From an uncultured Clostridia bacterium (GTDB taxonomy: Bacteria > Bacillota > Clostridia > Saccharofermentanales > Saccharofermentanaceae): a stretch of DNA of 47,695 nucleotides. Location: assembly GCA_947167045.1 (NCBI GenBank), contig CAMVGO010000016.1, positions 1 to 47,695 on the forward strand, in the 5' to 3' direction. The position numbers and the translations under genes are program-made. Shown here piece by piece: positions 1 through 7,742 of the stretch. The notes beneath the pieces were generated by a model that was given only the letters and a program-made list of their open reading frames with translations, was not told the origin of the DNA and ran no database searches. The first letter of the stretch is position 1; every line of letters starts with the position of its first letter.

Positions 1-208
1 TCCTTTCCCCGTCTATGATCTCCCTTACATCGACATCATAGAAATCGGCTATCTCAACAAGTAATGAGATGTCCGGAAGATTGGTGCCGGTCTCCCATCT
101 TGAGACAGTCCTGTTGCTGACATTGAACTGTTTAGCCAGCTGCTCCTGGGTGATCCCCTTTTCATTACGTAAGGTCTTCAGAAACTTTCCTGTCTTATTC
201 TGATCCAA
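1..208 (-). CDS. XRE-family helix-turn-helix regulator (3' end outside window)
   Basis: The first 69 codons of a Cro/C1-type (HTH_3) DNA-binding protein are visible and the rest lies beyond the left edge. Residues about 8-60 form the HTH, with the recognition segment NVSNRTVSRWETGTNLPD. The start is a TTG at 206-208; it is chosen because a near-ideal GAAAGGAGGT ribosome site (217-226) sits about 8 nt upstream and the protein then begins MDQNKTGKFLKTLR, which parallels MDQQKIGEFLKTLR of the full-length paralogue at 37961. By analogy with that paralogue the missing C-terminus may be a membrane domain, but this is inference. A GGACA-N5-TGTCC dyad upstream is a candidate autoregulatory operator. 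Confidence 0.85.
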   Translation of the reverse strand, partial: MDQNKTGKFLKTLRNEKGITQEQLAKQFNVSNRTVSRWETGTNLPDISLLVEIADFYDVDVREIIDGER

Positions 209-300
209 GATCCGGTACCTCCTTTCGAACAGGGTCAGGATAAGTCATTCCTGCCGGAAAGAACACGACACAAAGCGGGAATTGCCGTGTTTTAGCGCAA

Positions 301-319
301 TTGGACACGGTATGTCCAA
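301..319. promoter_or_regulatory. inverted repeat TTGGACA-N5-TGTCCAA, candidate XRE operator
   Basis: This is a perfect 7-bp inverted repeat with a 5-nt centre. On the minus strand a TATAAT -10 element lies at 337-332, so the dyad begins about 12 nt downstream of it and would cover the start of the XRE transcript. The core GGACA-N5-TGTCC recurs at the promoter of the paralogous XRE gene (37847-37867) in the same position relative to -10. That supports an operator read by these two related HTH proteins. Confidence 0.6.
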
Positions 320-331
320 TCAAATGAGGAT

Positions 332-337
332 ATTATA
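332..337 (-). promoter_or_regulatory. -10 element of the XRE gene
   Basis: A TATAAT hexamer on the minus strand, about 125 nt upstream of the TTG start. No convincing -35 hexamer is visible at the usual distance. Confidence 0.45.
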
Positions 338-443
338 CTCCCCAATGTATCATCGTTCATAACGAAAATGAAAACACAATGACACATTAGAAATCACCCG
401 TAATAGTAAAATGAAATCAGTTACAAAAAGGTGGGTGGCGCTT

Positions 444-590
444 ATGGATGAAACATATGATTCAGATAAAAAGAAGAATATGGAAAAGGCTACCGTCACC
501 CCGCTGATCCCTCTGAACGATCCCCGAAATGAGGATTCGCTCGACCTGATAGATTTCATGACCCTCCTCTACGAAAGGGAACATATCTGA
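444..590 (+). CDS. small acidic protein of 48 residues, unknown function
   Basis: An ATG preceded by a GGTGGGTGG ribosome-site-like stretch opens a 48-codon frame (MDETYDSDKK...LLYEREHI) that ends 25 nt before a strong terminator hairpin. The peptide is charged and acidic, lacks cysteines and membrane segments, and I do not recognise it. It lies divergently from an XRE regulator and convergently with the metallo-hydrolase gene. The terminator directly behind it in the same orientation is the best argument that it is a real short transcription unit. It could be a regulator-associated small protein, but nothing in the sequence shows that. Confidence 0.5.
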   Translation: MDETYDSDKKKNMEKATVTPLIPLNDPRNEDSLDLIDFMTLLYEREHI

Positions 591-615
591 GAGGATCGGA
601 AAATGCAACATTATT

Positions 616-651
616 ACAGCCGCGAATGAGATATTCATCCGCGGCTGTTTT
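616..651 (+). terminator. intrinsic terminator after the 48-residue gene
   Basis: The stem ACAGCCGCG/CGCGGCTGT is extended inward by AATGA/TCATC with one mismatch and has a GATAT loop. It is followed by TTTT on the plus strand. The reverse strand lacks a T-tract, so it mainly serves the plus-strand gene. Confidence 0.8.
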
Positions 652-663
652 AATGTTAAACAA

Positions 664-1302
664 TCACAAAAGCTTGAACTTGTTCGCGGTCGGCTTGCCG
701 TGGCCGTAGTAAAGCGTTCTCTCACCGAGCGACCTGATCTTTTCCGCCGTCTTTTTTATCTCTTTAAGGTCGCTGTAGAGGTGTCCCGTCGCTGGACTTA
801 TCCAGTTATCCAGCGCATCGCCGACGATAAGGTGCTTTCCTTCCACATCGACGCCGATCGAGCCTTTTGTGTGGCCTGGAAGTTCAATGATCTTCGCATT
901 TATCCCGTAGGATGACAGGTCATCGCCTTCCTTTACGGTGATGATGTTTCCGGGCTTTTCTACCTTGGTCTCTCTCAGAACTTTCAAAGATGCATCGAGC
1001 ACCACTTTTCCCACGATGCCGTATGACATCAAGGGCTGTTTGTCATAGCTGTCGAAGAGCTCCATGTCCGCCGCGTGACATGCTACGGGGATCCCGAAAT
1101 GCTCAGCGAGCTTGGCGGCATTTTCGGCATGATCGAAATGCACGTGCGTAAGCACGATAAGCCGCATGTTAAACTTGCTGCATTCCCCGAGGACTCTCTC
1201 GTAACCTTCGGCGCTCGCGGTGTCGACAAGTATTGCATCTTTCCCTTCGGAGACGATGTAGCAGTTATCCGTCTTGTTCTTTATCCAATGTATCGGACTC
1301 AT
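664..1302 (-). CDS. MBL-fold metallo-hydrolase
   Basis: A 212-residue metallo-beta-lactamase-superfamily protein of the glyoxalase-II-like type, expected to bind two metals in the cytoplasm. The metal signature HVHFDH gives H53, H55, D57 and H58; further ligands are H144 (PGHTKGS), D162 (GDALD) and probably H201 (YGHGK). The substrate cannot be told from sequence; hydroxyacylglutathione-like thioesters or other esters are possible. The start ATG overlaps the stop of an upstream truncated isochorismatase-like frame in an ATGA arrangement. No clear ribosome site precedes it, so translation may once have depended on coupling to that gene. It lies downstream of the putP terminator, so its own promoter is unclear. 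Confidence 0.88.
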   Translation of the reverse strand: MSPIHWIKNKTDNCYIVSEGKDAILVDTASAEGYERVLGECSKFNMRLIVLTHVHFDHAENAAKLAEHFGIPVACHAADMELFDSYDKQPLMSYGIVGKVVLDASLKVLRETKVEKPGNIITVKEGDDLSSYGINAKIIELPGHTKGSIGVDVEGKHLIVGDALDNWISPATGHLYSDLKEIKKTAEKIRSLGERTLYYGHGKPTANKFKLL

Positions 1303-1466
1303 AATGATATGTATTGTACACCAAGTGCACCGAGTTTCTTTCTCATCTTCCGAACCCTGTCATCAGGAAATCTTCTTCCTATGCAGTTTTCGAGCATTAC
1401 CACTTTAATACCCGTCTTTGCCGCTCCCTTCGCTGTCGCACCTACGCATCCGCACTCATAGAAACA
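1299..1466 (-). pseudogene. 3' remnant of an isochorismatase-like cysteine hydrolase
   Basis: About 53 in-frame codons encode a stretch beginning ECGCVGATAKGAAKTG and ending LGALGVQYISL. This matches the C-terminal part of isochorismatase-family hydrolases: catalytic Cys in the GCV.AT segment, then a GIKVVMLEN strand and a final LGV.Y helix/strand. No start codon or N-terminal Asp/Lys part exists, because the frame runs back into the putP terminator at 1468-1491. The stop codon overlaps the MBL start by 4 nt, as expected for a former operon partner. I infer that a deletion removed the first two thirds of the gene. The family assignment rests on a short segment. Confidence 0.55.
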
Positions 1467-1491
1467 ACCCCGCAGGATCACTCCCGCGGGG
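1461..1491 (-). terminator. putP terminator
   Basis: A 10-bp GC-rich stem CCCCGCAGGA/TCCCGCGGGG with one mismatch and a TCAC loop. On the minus strand it is followed by TTGTTTC. It lies about 30 nt past the putP stop. Confidence 0.75.
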
Positions 1492-1519
1492 CTGTGTAAT
1501 GCATGAATTTTCAGAGATA

Positions 1520-3067
1520 TCAATCGTCGATCGAATTGTCTGTTGCTCTTGCGTAGATGGCTTCGACTTCCTTGCCCGGAGCCTTTGTAGCGAGTGTTAC
1601 AACGACTGCGACGATGAGACCGCAGATGAAGCCCGGAACGATCTCGTAGATTCCTGTGTTGGAAACAGCTGCAGGAATGATCGTGTTCGTAAAGAGCAGG
1701 AGCCATGCGATATCGGCAACTGCACCGCCGATGATGCCGGCAACTGCGCCTGCGTAGTTGAAGCGCTTCCAGAACAGAGAGAGGATAACGACGGGACCGA
1801 AGGCTGAGCCGAAGAGACCCCATGCGTTCTCTACCATGTTCATGATGTCTGCAGCCCAGGACTGAGGGCTGTCCAGACCCTGGCGCGCGATGAAGAAAGC
1901 AACTATCGCAACTACCAGAACGACGACACGGCCGACCCAGAGCATCTCATTGTCGGTTGCCTTGTTCTTGCGTACGAGGGGCTTGTAGATGTCGCTCGTG
2001 AATGCCGATGACGCAACGAGGAGCTGGGAGTCAGCAGTGGACATTGCGGCAGCGATGATGGCCGAGAGCAGGATGCCTGCGATGAAGCCGGGGAAGATCC
2101 TGCTTACGATCTCGATGAAGATGTTCTTGCGTCCGTCGGGAAGGAGCACCTCAGCAAGGGAAGTTCCGTCAGCGAAGACATAAGTTCTTCCGAGATAAGC
2201 GATGACTGCGGCTGCGCCAAGTGTGAGGATAACCCAAACGATGGCGACAGTTGCGGATTTCTTGATCTGGGAAGGCTTCTCGATGGACATGAAACGTACG
2301 AGGATGTGAGGCATACCGAAATAGCCCAGGCCCCAGCCCAGACCGGTGACGATCTCCTGCCAGGGAGCAACGAAAGGATTTGTGCCGAAAGCATCGACGC
2401 CGTCCTTGAAAGCTCCATAGTAAGAAGGATCGTACTTGCCTACTGCCTGCATGACGATCGGCACTGCGAGGAGCGCAAAGAGCATCATGAGGCCCTGGAA
2501 GAAGTCTGTCCAGCAAACGGCCTTGTAGCCGCCCAGGAATGTATAGATGAGGATCAGCACTGCGAAGCAGATCATCGCAAGGTGCGCATTATCCGAAAAC
2601 CACGGGATGACAGATGTGAATACCGCTGTTCCCGCAACGAATCCGGATGCAACATATACCGTGAAGCTGATGAGGAAGATGATAGCGCAAACGACCTTGA
2701 GCACGGGGCTCTGGCTTGCGAATCTGTTTGTAAGGTACTGAGGCAGAGTGATGGAGTCACCTGCCGCCTTTGAGAAACGGCGGAGCCTTGTGGCCACGAA
2801 GATCCAGTTACCGGCTGTTCCCAAAGCCAAACCGATACCGATCCAAACCTGTCCCATACCGAACGCAAAGAGCGAACCCGGGAAACCCATGAGGAGCCAG
2901 CCGCTCATGTCCGATGCCTGCGCACTCATCGCGGTGACAAACGGACCCATGTGCCTGCCTCCCAAGAAATACTCTTTCTCGTCACCGCCCTTGCTCTTTA
3001 CGAAGAAATAGATTCCGATACCAAGGACGACCACGAAATAGAGTATGAAAGCAATGATCTTGTCCAT
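1520..3067 (-). CDS. putP: sodium/proline symporter PutP
   Basis: A 515-residue member of the sodium:solute symporter family (SSS), close to the roughly 500 residues of E. coli PutP. It is a polytopic inner-membrane protein of about 13 hydrophobic segments that takes up L-proline with Na+. Recognisable PutP segments are the N-terminal SDMSGWLLMGFPG region (about residues 52-64, TM2, Na+/substrate binding) and AAAMSTADSQLLVASS (about 341-356, TM8). The start ATG follows an AAAGGAGTAT ribosome site. It is transcribed alone from an extended -10 promoter and closed by its own terminator. Transport of another amino acid or solute by this family member cannot be excluded. Confidence 0.92.
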   Translation of the reverse strand: MDKIIAFILYFVVVLGIGIYFFVKSKGGDEKEYFLGGRHMGPFVTAMSAQASDMSGWLLMGFPGSLFAFGMGQVWIGIGLALGTAGNWIFVATRLRRFSKAAGDSITLPQYLTNRFASQSPVLKVVCAIIFLISFTVYVASGFVAGTAVFTSVIPWFSDNAHLAMICFAVLILIYTFLGGYKAVCWTDFFQGLMMLFALLAVPIVMQAVGKYDPSYYGAFKDGVDAFGTNPFVAPWQEIVTGLGWGLGYFGMPHILVRFMSIEKPSQIKKSATVAIVWVILTLGAAAVIAYLGRTYVFADGTSLAEVLLPDGRKNIFIEIVSRIFPGFIAGILLSAIIAAAMSTADSQLLVASSAFTSDIYKPLVRKNKATDNEMLWVGRVVVLVVAIVAFFIARQGLDSPQSWAADIMNMVENAWGLFGSAFGPVVILSLFWKRFNYAGAVAGIIGGAVADIAWLLLFTNTIIPAAVSNTGIYEIVPGFICGLIVAVVVTLATKAPGKEVEAIYARATDNSIDD

Positions 3068-3099
3068 AACATACTCCTTTGGGGATTGATAACTTCCGT

Positions 3100-3108
3100 A
3101 TTATATCA
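3100..3108 (-). promoter_or_regulatory. putP promoter, extended -10
   Basis: TGATATAAT on the minus strand, a TATAAT with an extended TGn motif, about 33 nt upstream of the putP start. The -35 match is poor, as often seen with extended -10 promoters. Confidence 0.6.
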
Positions 3109-3143
3109 GAAAAATACTGTATTGCACTAAAGCGCGGAGGTTC

Positions 3144-3680
3144 TCACATCTTCTCCAGATACTTTACCGGAACGCTCTTCGTAAGCCAGACTCCGTTTAC
3201 GGAACAGAAGAACTTATAACCGTCCTTATGCATCTCACCGCTCTTCACCCTGTATATGACGGGTGTGCCATGACGCTTTCCAACTTTCAGCGCGGTATCG
3301 GTATCCTTGGACAGATGAACGTAGAGTCTGGACTTCGGGATAAGACCCTGCTCATCTATGGATTCCGTAAACTTCAGTCCCGTGCCGTGATAGAGGATCT
3401 CAGGCGGTGTGGCCTCTTCAAGCTCAACGTCTACCGGGATCGAATGTCCCTGGTTTGCTCTGATGAGCGACTTATCCTCGTTGAATGAATAACGCTGCTT
3501 CTCGTCTTCTGCCACGATCTGCTCGAGCATCGCCATGTCGATGGGGTGTGTTTTCGAGATGCCCTCGATGAGCTCTTCGACGTTTGCCCAGCCGTGCTCA
3601 TCCAAAGTTATGCCGATCGTTTCCGGCTTGTGACGGAGTATGAGCGAGATAAACTTGCTTGTTTCTTTCATGCCTGACAT
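3144..3680 (-). CDS. kptA: RNA 2'-phosphotransferase Tpt1/KptA
   Basis: A 178-residue protein of the Tpt1/KptA family, which removes an RNA 2'-phosphate using NAD+ and yields ADP-ribose 1'',2''-cyclic phosphate. Family hallmarks are [13 protein letters not shown] (8-20), the G-W pair in [13 protein letters not shown], the IRANQGHS segment with its invariant Gln-Gly-His, the ILYHGT strand, and YVHLSKD. The start is placed at MSGMKETS rather than an upstream ATG because AAGGAGGGG lies 8 nt before it. The natural bacterial substrate of KptA is unclear, since most bacteria lack the tRNA splicing that makes 2'-phosphates. It stands alone between putP and the MFS gene. Confidence 0.9.
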   Translation of the reverse strand: MSGMKETSKFISLILRHKPETIGITLDEHGWANVEELIEGISKTHPIDMAMLEQIVAEDEKQRYSFNEDKSLIRANQGHSIPVDVELEEATPPEILYHGTGLKFTESIDEQGLIPKSRLYVHLSKDTDTALKVGKRHGTPVIYRVKSGEMHKDGYKFFCSVNGVWLTKSVPVKYLEKM

Positions 3681-3849
3681 ATGTATCCCCTCCTTTTTCA
3701 AAAAGGATATCACATTGCGGAGAAAGCGGTCCTGATCTGAAACGATGTGAATTAAGGATTATTTAAGGAATAGATAACGGTTATTTCAAGATTAATCCGA
3801 TCACGCGTATTAGAGTATAGTCAAGATAAGCGAAAAGGCGGTCATTCAG

Positions 3850-5127
3850 ATGGAAAAGACTAAGAACAATTACGGCAGATTCCTCATGCTGTGGGCGGGT
3901 GAATTCATCTCGTCCATCGGCGGCGGACTTACGAGCTTCGGGTTGGGACTCTATATCTTCCAGAAGACGGGAAGCGCTGCTGACATGGCTCTTCTGACTT
4001 TCCTTGGCTTCGTACCCTGCCTGCTGCTCACGGCTCCCGCGGGCGTTCTTGCCGACAAATATGACCGCCGTCTTCTCATGATGATAGGTGACGGACTCTC
4101 CGGCCTCGGCGTTCTTTTCATCCTGATCTGCATGCTTCAGGGCAAAGCACAGCTCTGGCAGATATATCTCGGAACAACCGTAAGTTCAGTATTTTCGGCA
4201 CTTTTGGGACCCGCTTATACCGCCACCATCACTGACCTTCTGACAAAAGAACAGTTCTCAAAGGCGAACGGACTGGTATCGATGGCGGGCTCCGCGAGAT
4301 ACCTCTTCTCGCCTGTCATCGCGGGATTCCTTCTTGCGGTAAGCGACATCAAGCTGATACTCATAATCGACATCTGCACATTCTTCCTGACGGTCATAGT
4401 CGCCGCAGTAGTAAGACACGGCATAAAGAACAACAATGAAGCCCGCGATAAGGAACCCTTCTTCAAGAGCATGAAGGAAGGCTGGGCAGCCGTAAGGAGC
4501 AAGAAGGGGATGCTCACCCTGATCGTCGTAACATCACTGATCTGCCTCTTCATGGGCTTCTTCCAGGTGTTGGGCGAACCCTTCGTCCTGTCATTTGCAG
4601 ATTCGAAGACTCTTGGCATCGTTGAGACTGTCGCAGCTTCGGGCATGCTGGTAACGAGCATCCTCTTGGGAATCAAGGGAATTAAGAAGCATTTCGTAAG
4701 GGCGCTCTGGATGGGACTTGCCGTATCAGGCATAGGCATGTCGCTCTTCGGGGTTTTCGAGAACAAGATCCTCGTGTGTATCTTCGGATTCGTATTTTTC
4801 GCCGCACTGCCTTTCGCAAACAACAGCCTGGATTTCCTCGTCAGGGCAAACATCCCGGACGAGCTTCAGGGAAGGGCCTGGGGCCTTATAGGACTCATCT
4901 CGAATCTCGGTTATGTTGCAGCTTACGGCTTGAGCGGCATCACGGCTGACCTGGTCGGAAACATCACCGGGAAAGGCGTCGGAACAGGTTCGTCGATAAC
5001 GATAATCTTCGCAGGCATATGCCTCGTGATCGTCGCAGTCTTCATGTCAGGGATCAAGAAGATCCGTGTACTCGAAAAGTCCGCGCTGGAGAACCCTGTG
5101 GCAGGAGTTAAAAATGACGCTGCATAA
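3850..5127 (+). CDS. MFS transporter, MefA/enterobactin-exporter-like (MFS_3)
   Basis: A 425-residue major-facilitator protein with about 12 hydrophobic segments and the family loop motif ADKYDRR between TM2 and TM3. N-terminal FLMLWAGEFISSIGGGLTSF is typical of the MFS_3 group that includes macrolide efflux proteins and siderophore exporters. It probably exports a small organic compound from the cytoplasm by proton antiport; the substrate is not deducible and resistance should not be assumed. It is monocistronic, divergent from kptA and convergent with the transglutaminase operon. The hairpin array about 120 nt downstream could end its transcript. Confidence 0.85.
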   Translation: MEKTKNNYGRFLMLWAGEFISSIGGGLTSFGLGLYIFQKTGSAADMALLTFLGFVPCLLLTAPAGVLADKYDRRLLMMIGDGLSGLGVLFILICMLQGKAQLWQIYLGTTVSSVFSALLGPAYTATITDLLTKEQFSKANGLVSMAGSARYLFSPVIAGFLLAVSDIKLILIIDICTFFLTVIVAAVVRHGIKNNNEARDKEPFFKSMKEGWAAVRSKKGMLTLIVVTSLICLFMGFFQVLGEPFVLSFADSKTLGIVETVAASGMLVTSILLGIKGIKKHFVRALWMGLAVSGIGMSLFGVFENKILVCIFGFVFFAALPFANNSLDFLVRANIPDELQGRAWGLIGLISNLGYVAAYGLSGITADLVGNITGKGVGTGSSITIIFAGICLVIVAVFMSGIKKIRVLEKSALENPVAGVKNDAA

Positions 5128-5248
5128 TCATCCGATCAAGAAGTTGGATCCTCATATTTAGCTATCCGGAACAAATTCGGGAATTCTGAAGATCTCATCG
5201 AATACTACGACAGCCGTACTAGGTTCAAATCTTCTTTTTTTCAATTTT

Positions 5249-5310
5249 GGACCTGCTTTTTCGAAAAAAGTAGGTCTGAAAAACAGGAATTGCTATTTTA
5301 GACCTACTTC
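5249..5310. repeat. dyad array, core GACCTAC in alternating orientation
   Basis: The word GACCTGC (5250-5256), its inverted partner GTAGGTC (5270-5276) and a third copy GACCTAC (5301-5307) are each flanked by T- or A-runs. Centres are 20 and 31 bp apart, so the same-orientation copies repeat after 51 bp. The first pair can form a hairpin of about 13 bp (GACCTGCTTTTT with AAAAAGTAGGTC, one G-T pair). It lies between the convergent MFS and transglutaminase genes and could act as a bidirectional terminator. The remaining 5128-5248 and 5311-5357 show nothing else. Confidence 0.65.
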
Positions 5311-5357
5311 TGCCAACGAAAAACTAAAAAAGGACTGATGTCTGCCCGCAGTTACCC

Positions 5358-7742
5358 TCACACCTTAAGTCTTACGAACCTGTACAGGAACTTCTTATAT
5401 CCGGAGAAATCGCCGGATATCGTATTGAGGTAGTTCCTGCAGGTATCCTTGAGGAGCTTTAAATCATCAGGTGTTATCTCGCCGTTGCCGAATGCGGCTC
5501 TGAGCGCGATGTCCGTTGCCTTCTTGGGTACGGCGACGTTAAACAGTTTTCCGATCAGCGAATAGTAATGGTAATACGAAGCCGCCTTCTCGTTGATGTT
5601 TGTTTTCGAGAACTCGCGGCGCCAGTAGAAGATGAAGCAGAGCCTCAGAATGCCCGCAAGGACGCAGAGCGCCAGGATCACGATGACGATCGTTATTATG
5701 GTCCTGATTATCTGCTTCTCGTTCTCGTTGAGAGTCTCGTTTATCGAGATTATTCCGGGCAGAGAGTTTCCGGTCGTTCCACCCGGAATCTGGCCGGGCA
5801 CGATCGGCGTAGGCGTTATCACGGTAGGTTTGGACGTGTCTTCTATGTCGACCGAAGGTGCAGTCGGATCAGACGTCTCGCCTGACTCATCAGTCTCGTC
5901 CGGCGGAGGAGTATTTTCGTAGTTGTCTATGGAGAAGCCGGCTGACTCGATAGCGGGATCGAAACCTGCAAGGCCGTCGATGTTGAAATGGCTGGCATCG
6001 CTTGCATAACCCGGCGTCGCATCACCCATTACCCACCCGTACTCAGGCAGGAAGACTTCGAACCAGGCATGCGCCTGCGAAGCATAGACGAGGCTCTCGG
6101 TACCGGAATAAGACCTGTTGTCGACATATCCCCTGACGTATCTTGCGGGAACGCCGATCATGCGGAGAAGGATCATGGACGTTGCGGCATAGTGGATGCA
6201 GATACCGCTCTCCGCGTCAGATGAAAGGAACCACGGAACAAAGTCGGCACCCTCAGGCGGATATTCGGTATTCGCATCGTAAGGATGGAGATCTCTTACA
6301 AAATCCGTTACTCTTCTGACTTTCTCGGCATCGGAGAGTTCCAGGTGACCGTAATAGACTTCCTTGAACCAGGCGGGGATGTTATCGCTGACGAGAACTG
6401 CTCTCTCAGTGGCTTTCGGAACTTTAAGGCATGTATCGTAAACATAGTTCTTCAGGTACGACTCGGTATAGATGTTGCCCGTCTTTACCGGCAGCGATGA
6501 AGCCGCATATGCACTGACATACTCATGTGTCGAATTGTAGGGATTGACCCTCAAATCGTCGTTTTCGTCGAGCGGATAGAAGTCCGTATAGTACGGCGAG
6601 ATGTCGATCGCGGATTCCTTAAGTTTATTGATGGTTATGAAATACTGTGGTTCTCCCTGCTTCGGCTCGTATTTTTCCTCATAGATCCTTTCCCAGATCC
6701 TGGAAGATGTAAGTGTGTTGTCGCTGTATGTGTCAAGCGATTCGAGCTTGAGATACAGCGTATGGCCGCTGAAAACACCCTGCGGGCCGTCGTATTCGGT
6801 ATTGTTGTACCTTATGACTTCAAGTATTGTATCCTGCGGCGGGTTGAAAGGACCGACCTTCGAGAGATTCGTGTTCATGTTGAACAGCGGAGAAAAGTAG
6901 TCCGTATTCGAATCCGCGTAGGGGTTTTTGTAGCCGTTAAGCGCGTTGTTGATCATCTCTATAAGAGGGTTGTCACTGTTTCTCGTGGCCCTCTCGGCAA
7001 AGTCTTTGGCCGAAGTGAGGATGTCCACCGCCAGCTTGTTCTTGTCGTACTTTTCCTCCGGGAATACCGATCCGAAAAGGAACGTAAGAGCCACTACCGG
7101 AAGGAGGAATATGAGGAGTTCCTTCTCGGCATTTCCCCTGTTCTTTCTGCGGAAGACGTAAGTCAGGAGCAACATGAAAACGCCGATGGCCGCAACGAGG
7201 CTGGGCACCTGGGAAGGCGTCATGACGATATTTGCGACTGAGCATAAAAAGAACGGCAGATACGGCAGGAGCGCGACTGGGATGAGCTTGCGCTTTATCA
7301 GCAGATAAGAAGTCACACAGACCGCAATGACCATATAGGCTAGAGCAAAGATAAACAGCGACAGATCGCCTTCATCGGGTGTCGGATACATTCCGGGGAG
7401 TTTATAGAAAGCGTATGTCTGGATGTAGTAAAGGAATGCTTTGAATCCGTCTTTCATCTTAAAGGCGTTGAGCGCGGTCAGGATCAGGAACACCACGGGG
7501 AGTCCCGCCATGATGCCCAGAGAGACCTTCGGCTTAACAAGATAGTGGATAACGGTGAAAATGAGCGAAGCGGATAATACCGTAAGGATCGTCACGATGA
7601 CATTGAACTTGAGATCGAAAGCGGTACTGTACATAAGAATGAAGCCTGTATTCAGGCATACCGAGATAAGGACCGTCAGAACGGCGGAAAGTATCTTCGG
7701 AGTGTTATCCTGTTTGACCGTGACCATTTTCTCAGTCAGCAT
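5358..7742 (-). CDS. transglutaminase-like membrane protein (TgpA-type)
   Basis: A 794-residue protein with about six hydrophobic segments in residues 15-225, then a large extracytoplasmic part with a transglutaminase-like fold. The catalytic triad is C515 (SGICIHYAAT), H558 (AHAWFEVF) and D574 (MGDATPGY). A Pro/Thr-rich linker (about 600-640) leads to a last membrane helix (about 655-680) and a cytoplasmic tail resembling DUF4129. Such proteins are presumed to cross-link or cleave surface proteins; no substrate is known. The start ATG sits 5 nt after GGGGAGGG and overlaps the DUF58 gene by 11 nt. It is the last gene of the MoxR-DUF58-transglutaminase operon. Confidence 0.88.
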   Translation of the reverse strand: MLTEKMVTVKQDNTPKILSAVLTVLISVCLNTGFILMYSTAFDLKFNVIVTILTVLSASLIFTVIHYLVKPKVSLGIMAGLPVVFLILTALNAFKMKDGFKAFLYYIQTYAFYKLPGMYPTPDEGDLSLFIFALAYMVIAVCVTSYLLIKRKLIPVALLPYLPFFLCSVANIVMTPSQVPSLVAAIGVFMLLLTYVFRRKNRGNAEKELLIFLLPVVALTFLFGSVFPEEKYDKNKLAVDILTSAKDFAERATRNSDNPLIEMINNALNGYKNPYADSNTDYFSPLFNMNTNLSKVGPFNPPQDTILEVIRYNNTEYDGPQGVFSGHTLYLKLESLDTYSDNTLTSSRIWERIYEEKYEPKQGEPQYFITINKLKESAIDISPYYTDFYPLDENDDLRVNPYNSTHEYVSAYAASSLPVKTGNIYTESYLKNYVYDTCLKVPKATERAVLVSDNIPAWFKEVYYGHLELSDAEKVRRVTDFVRDLHPYDANTEYPPEGADFVPWFLSSDAESGICIHYAATSMILLRMIGVPARYVRGYVDNRSYSGTESLVYASQAHAWFEVFLPEYGWVMGDATPGYASDASHFNIDGLAGFDPAIESAGFSIDNYENTPPPDETDESGETSDPTAPSVDIEDTSKPTVITPTPIVPGQIPGGTTGNSLPGIISINETLNENEKQIIRTIITIVIVILALCVLAGILRLCFIFYWRREFSKTNINEKAASYYHYYSLIGKLFNVAVPKKATDIALRAAFGNGEITPDDLKLLKDTCRNYLNTISGDFSGYKKFLYRFVRLKV

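Noticed and set aside
1418..2773. Plus-strand frames opposite putP
   Set aside because: They are shadows of the strongly coding minus-strand symporter.
5568..7245. Plus-strand frames of up to 238 residues opposite the transglutaminase gene
   Set aside because: They arise from codon bias of the real gene, have Arg/Val-rich composition and no ribosome sites.
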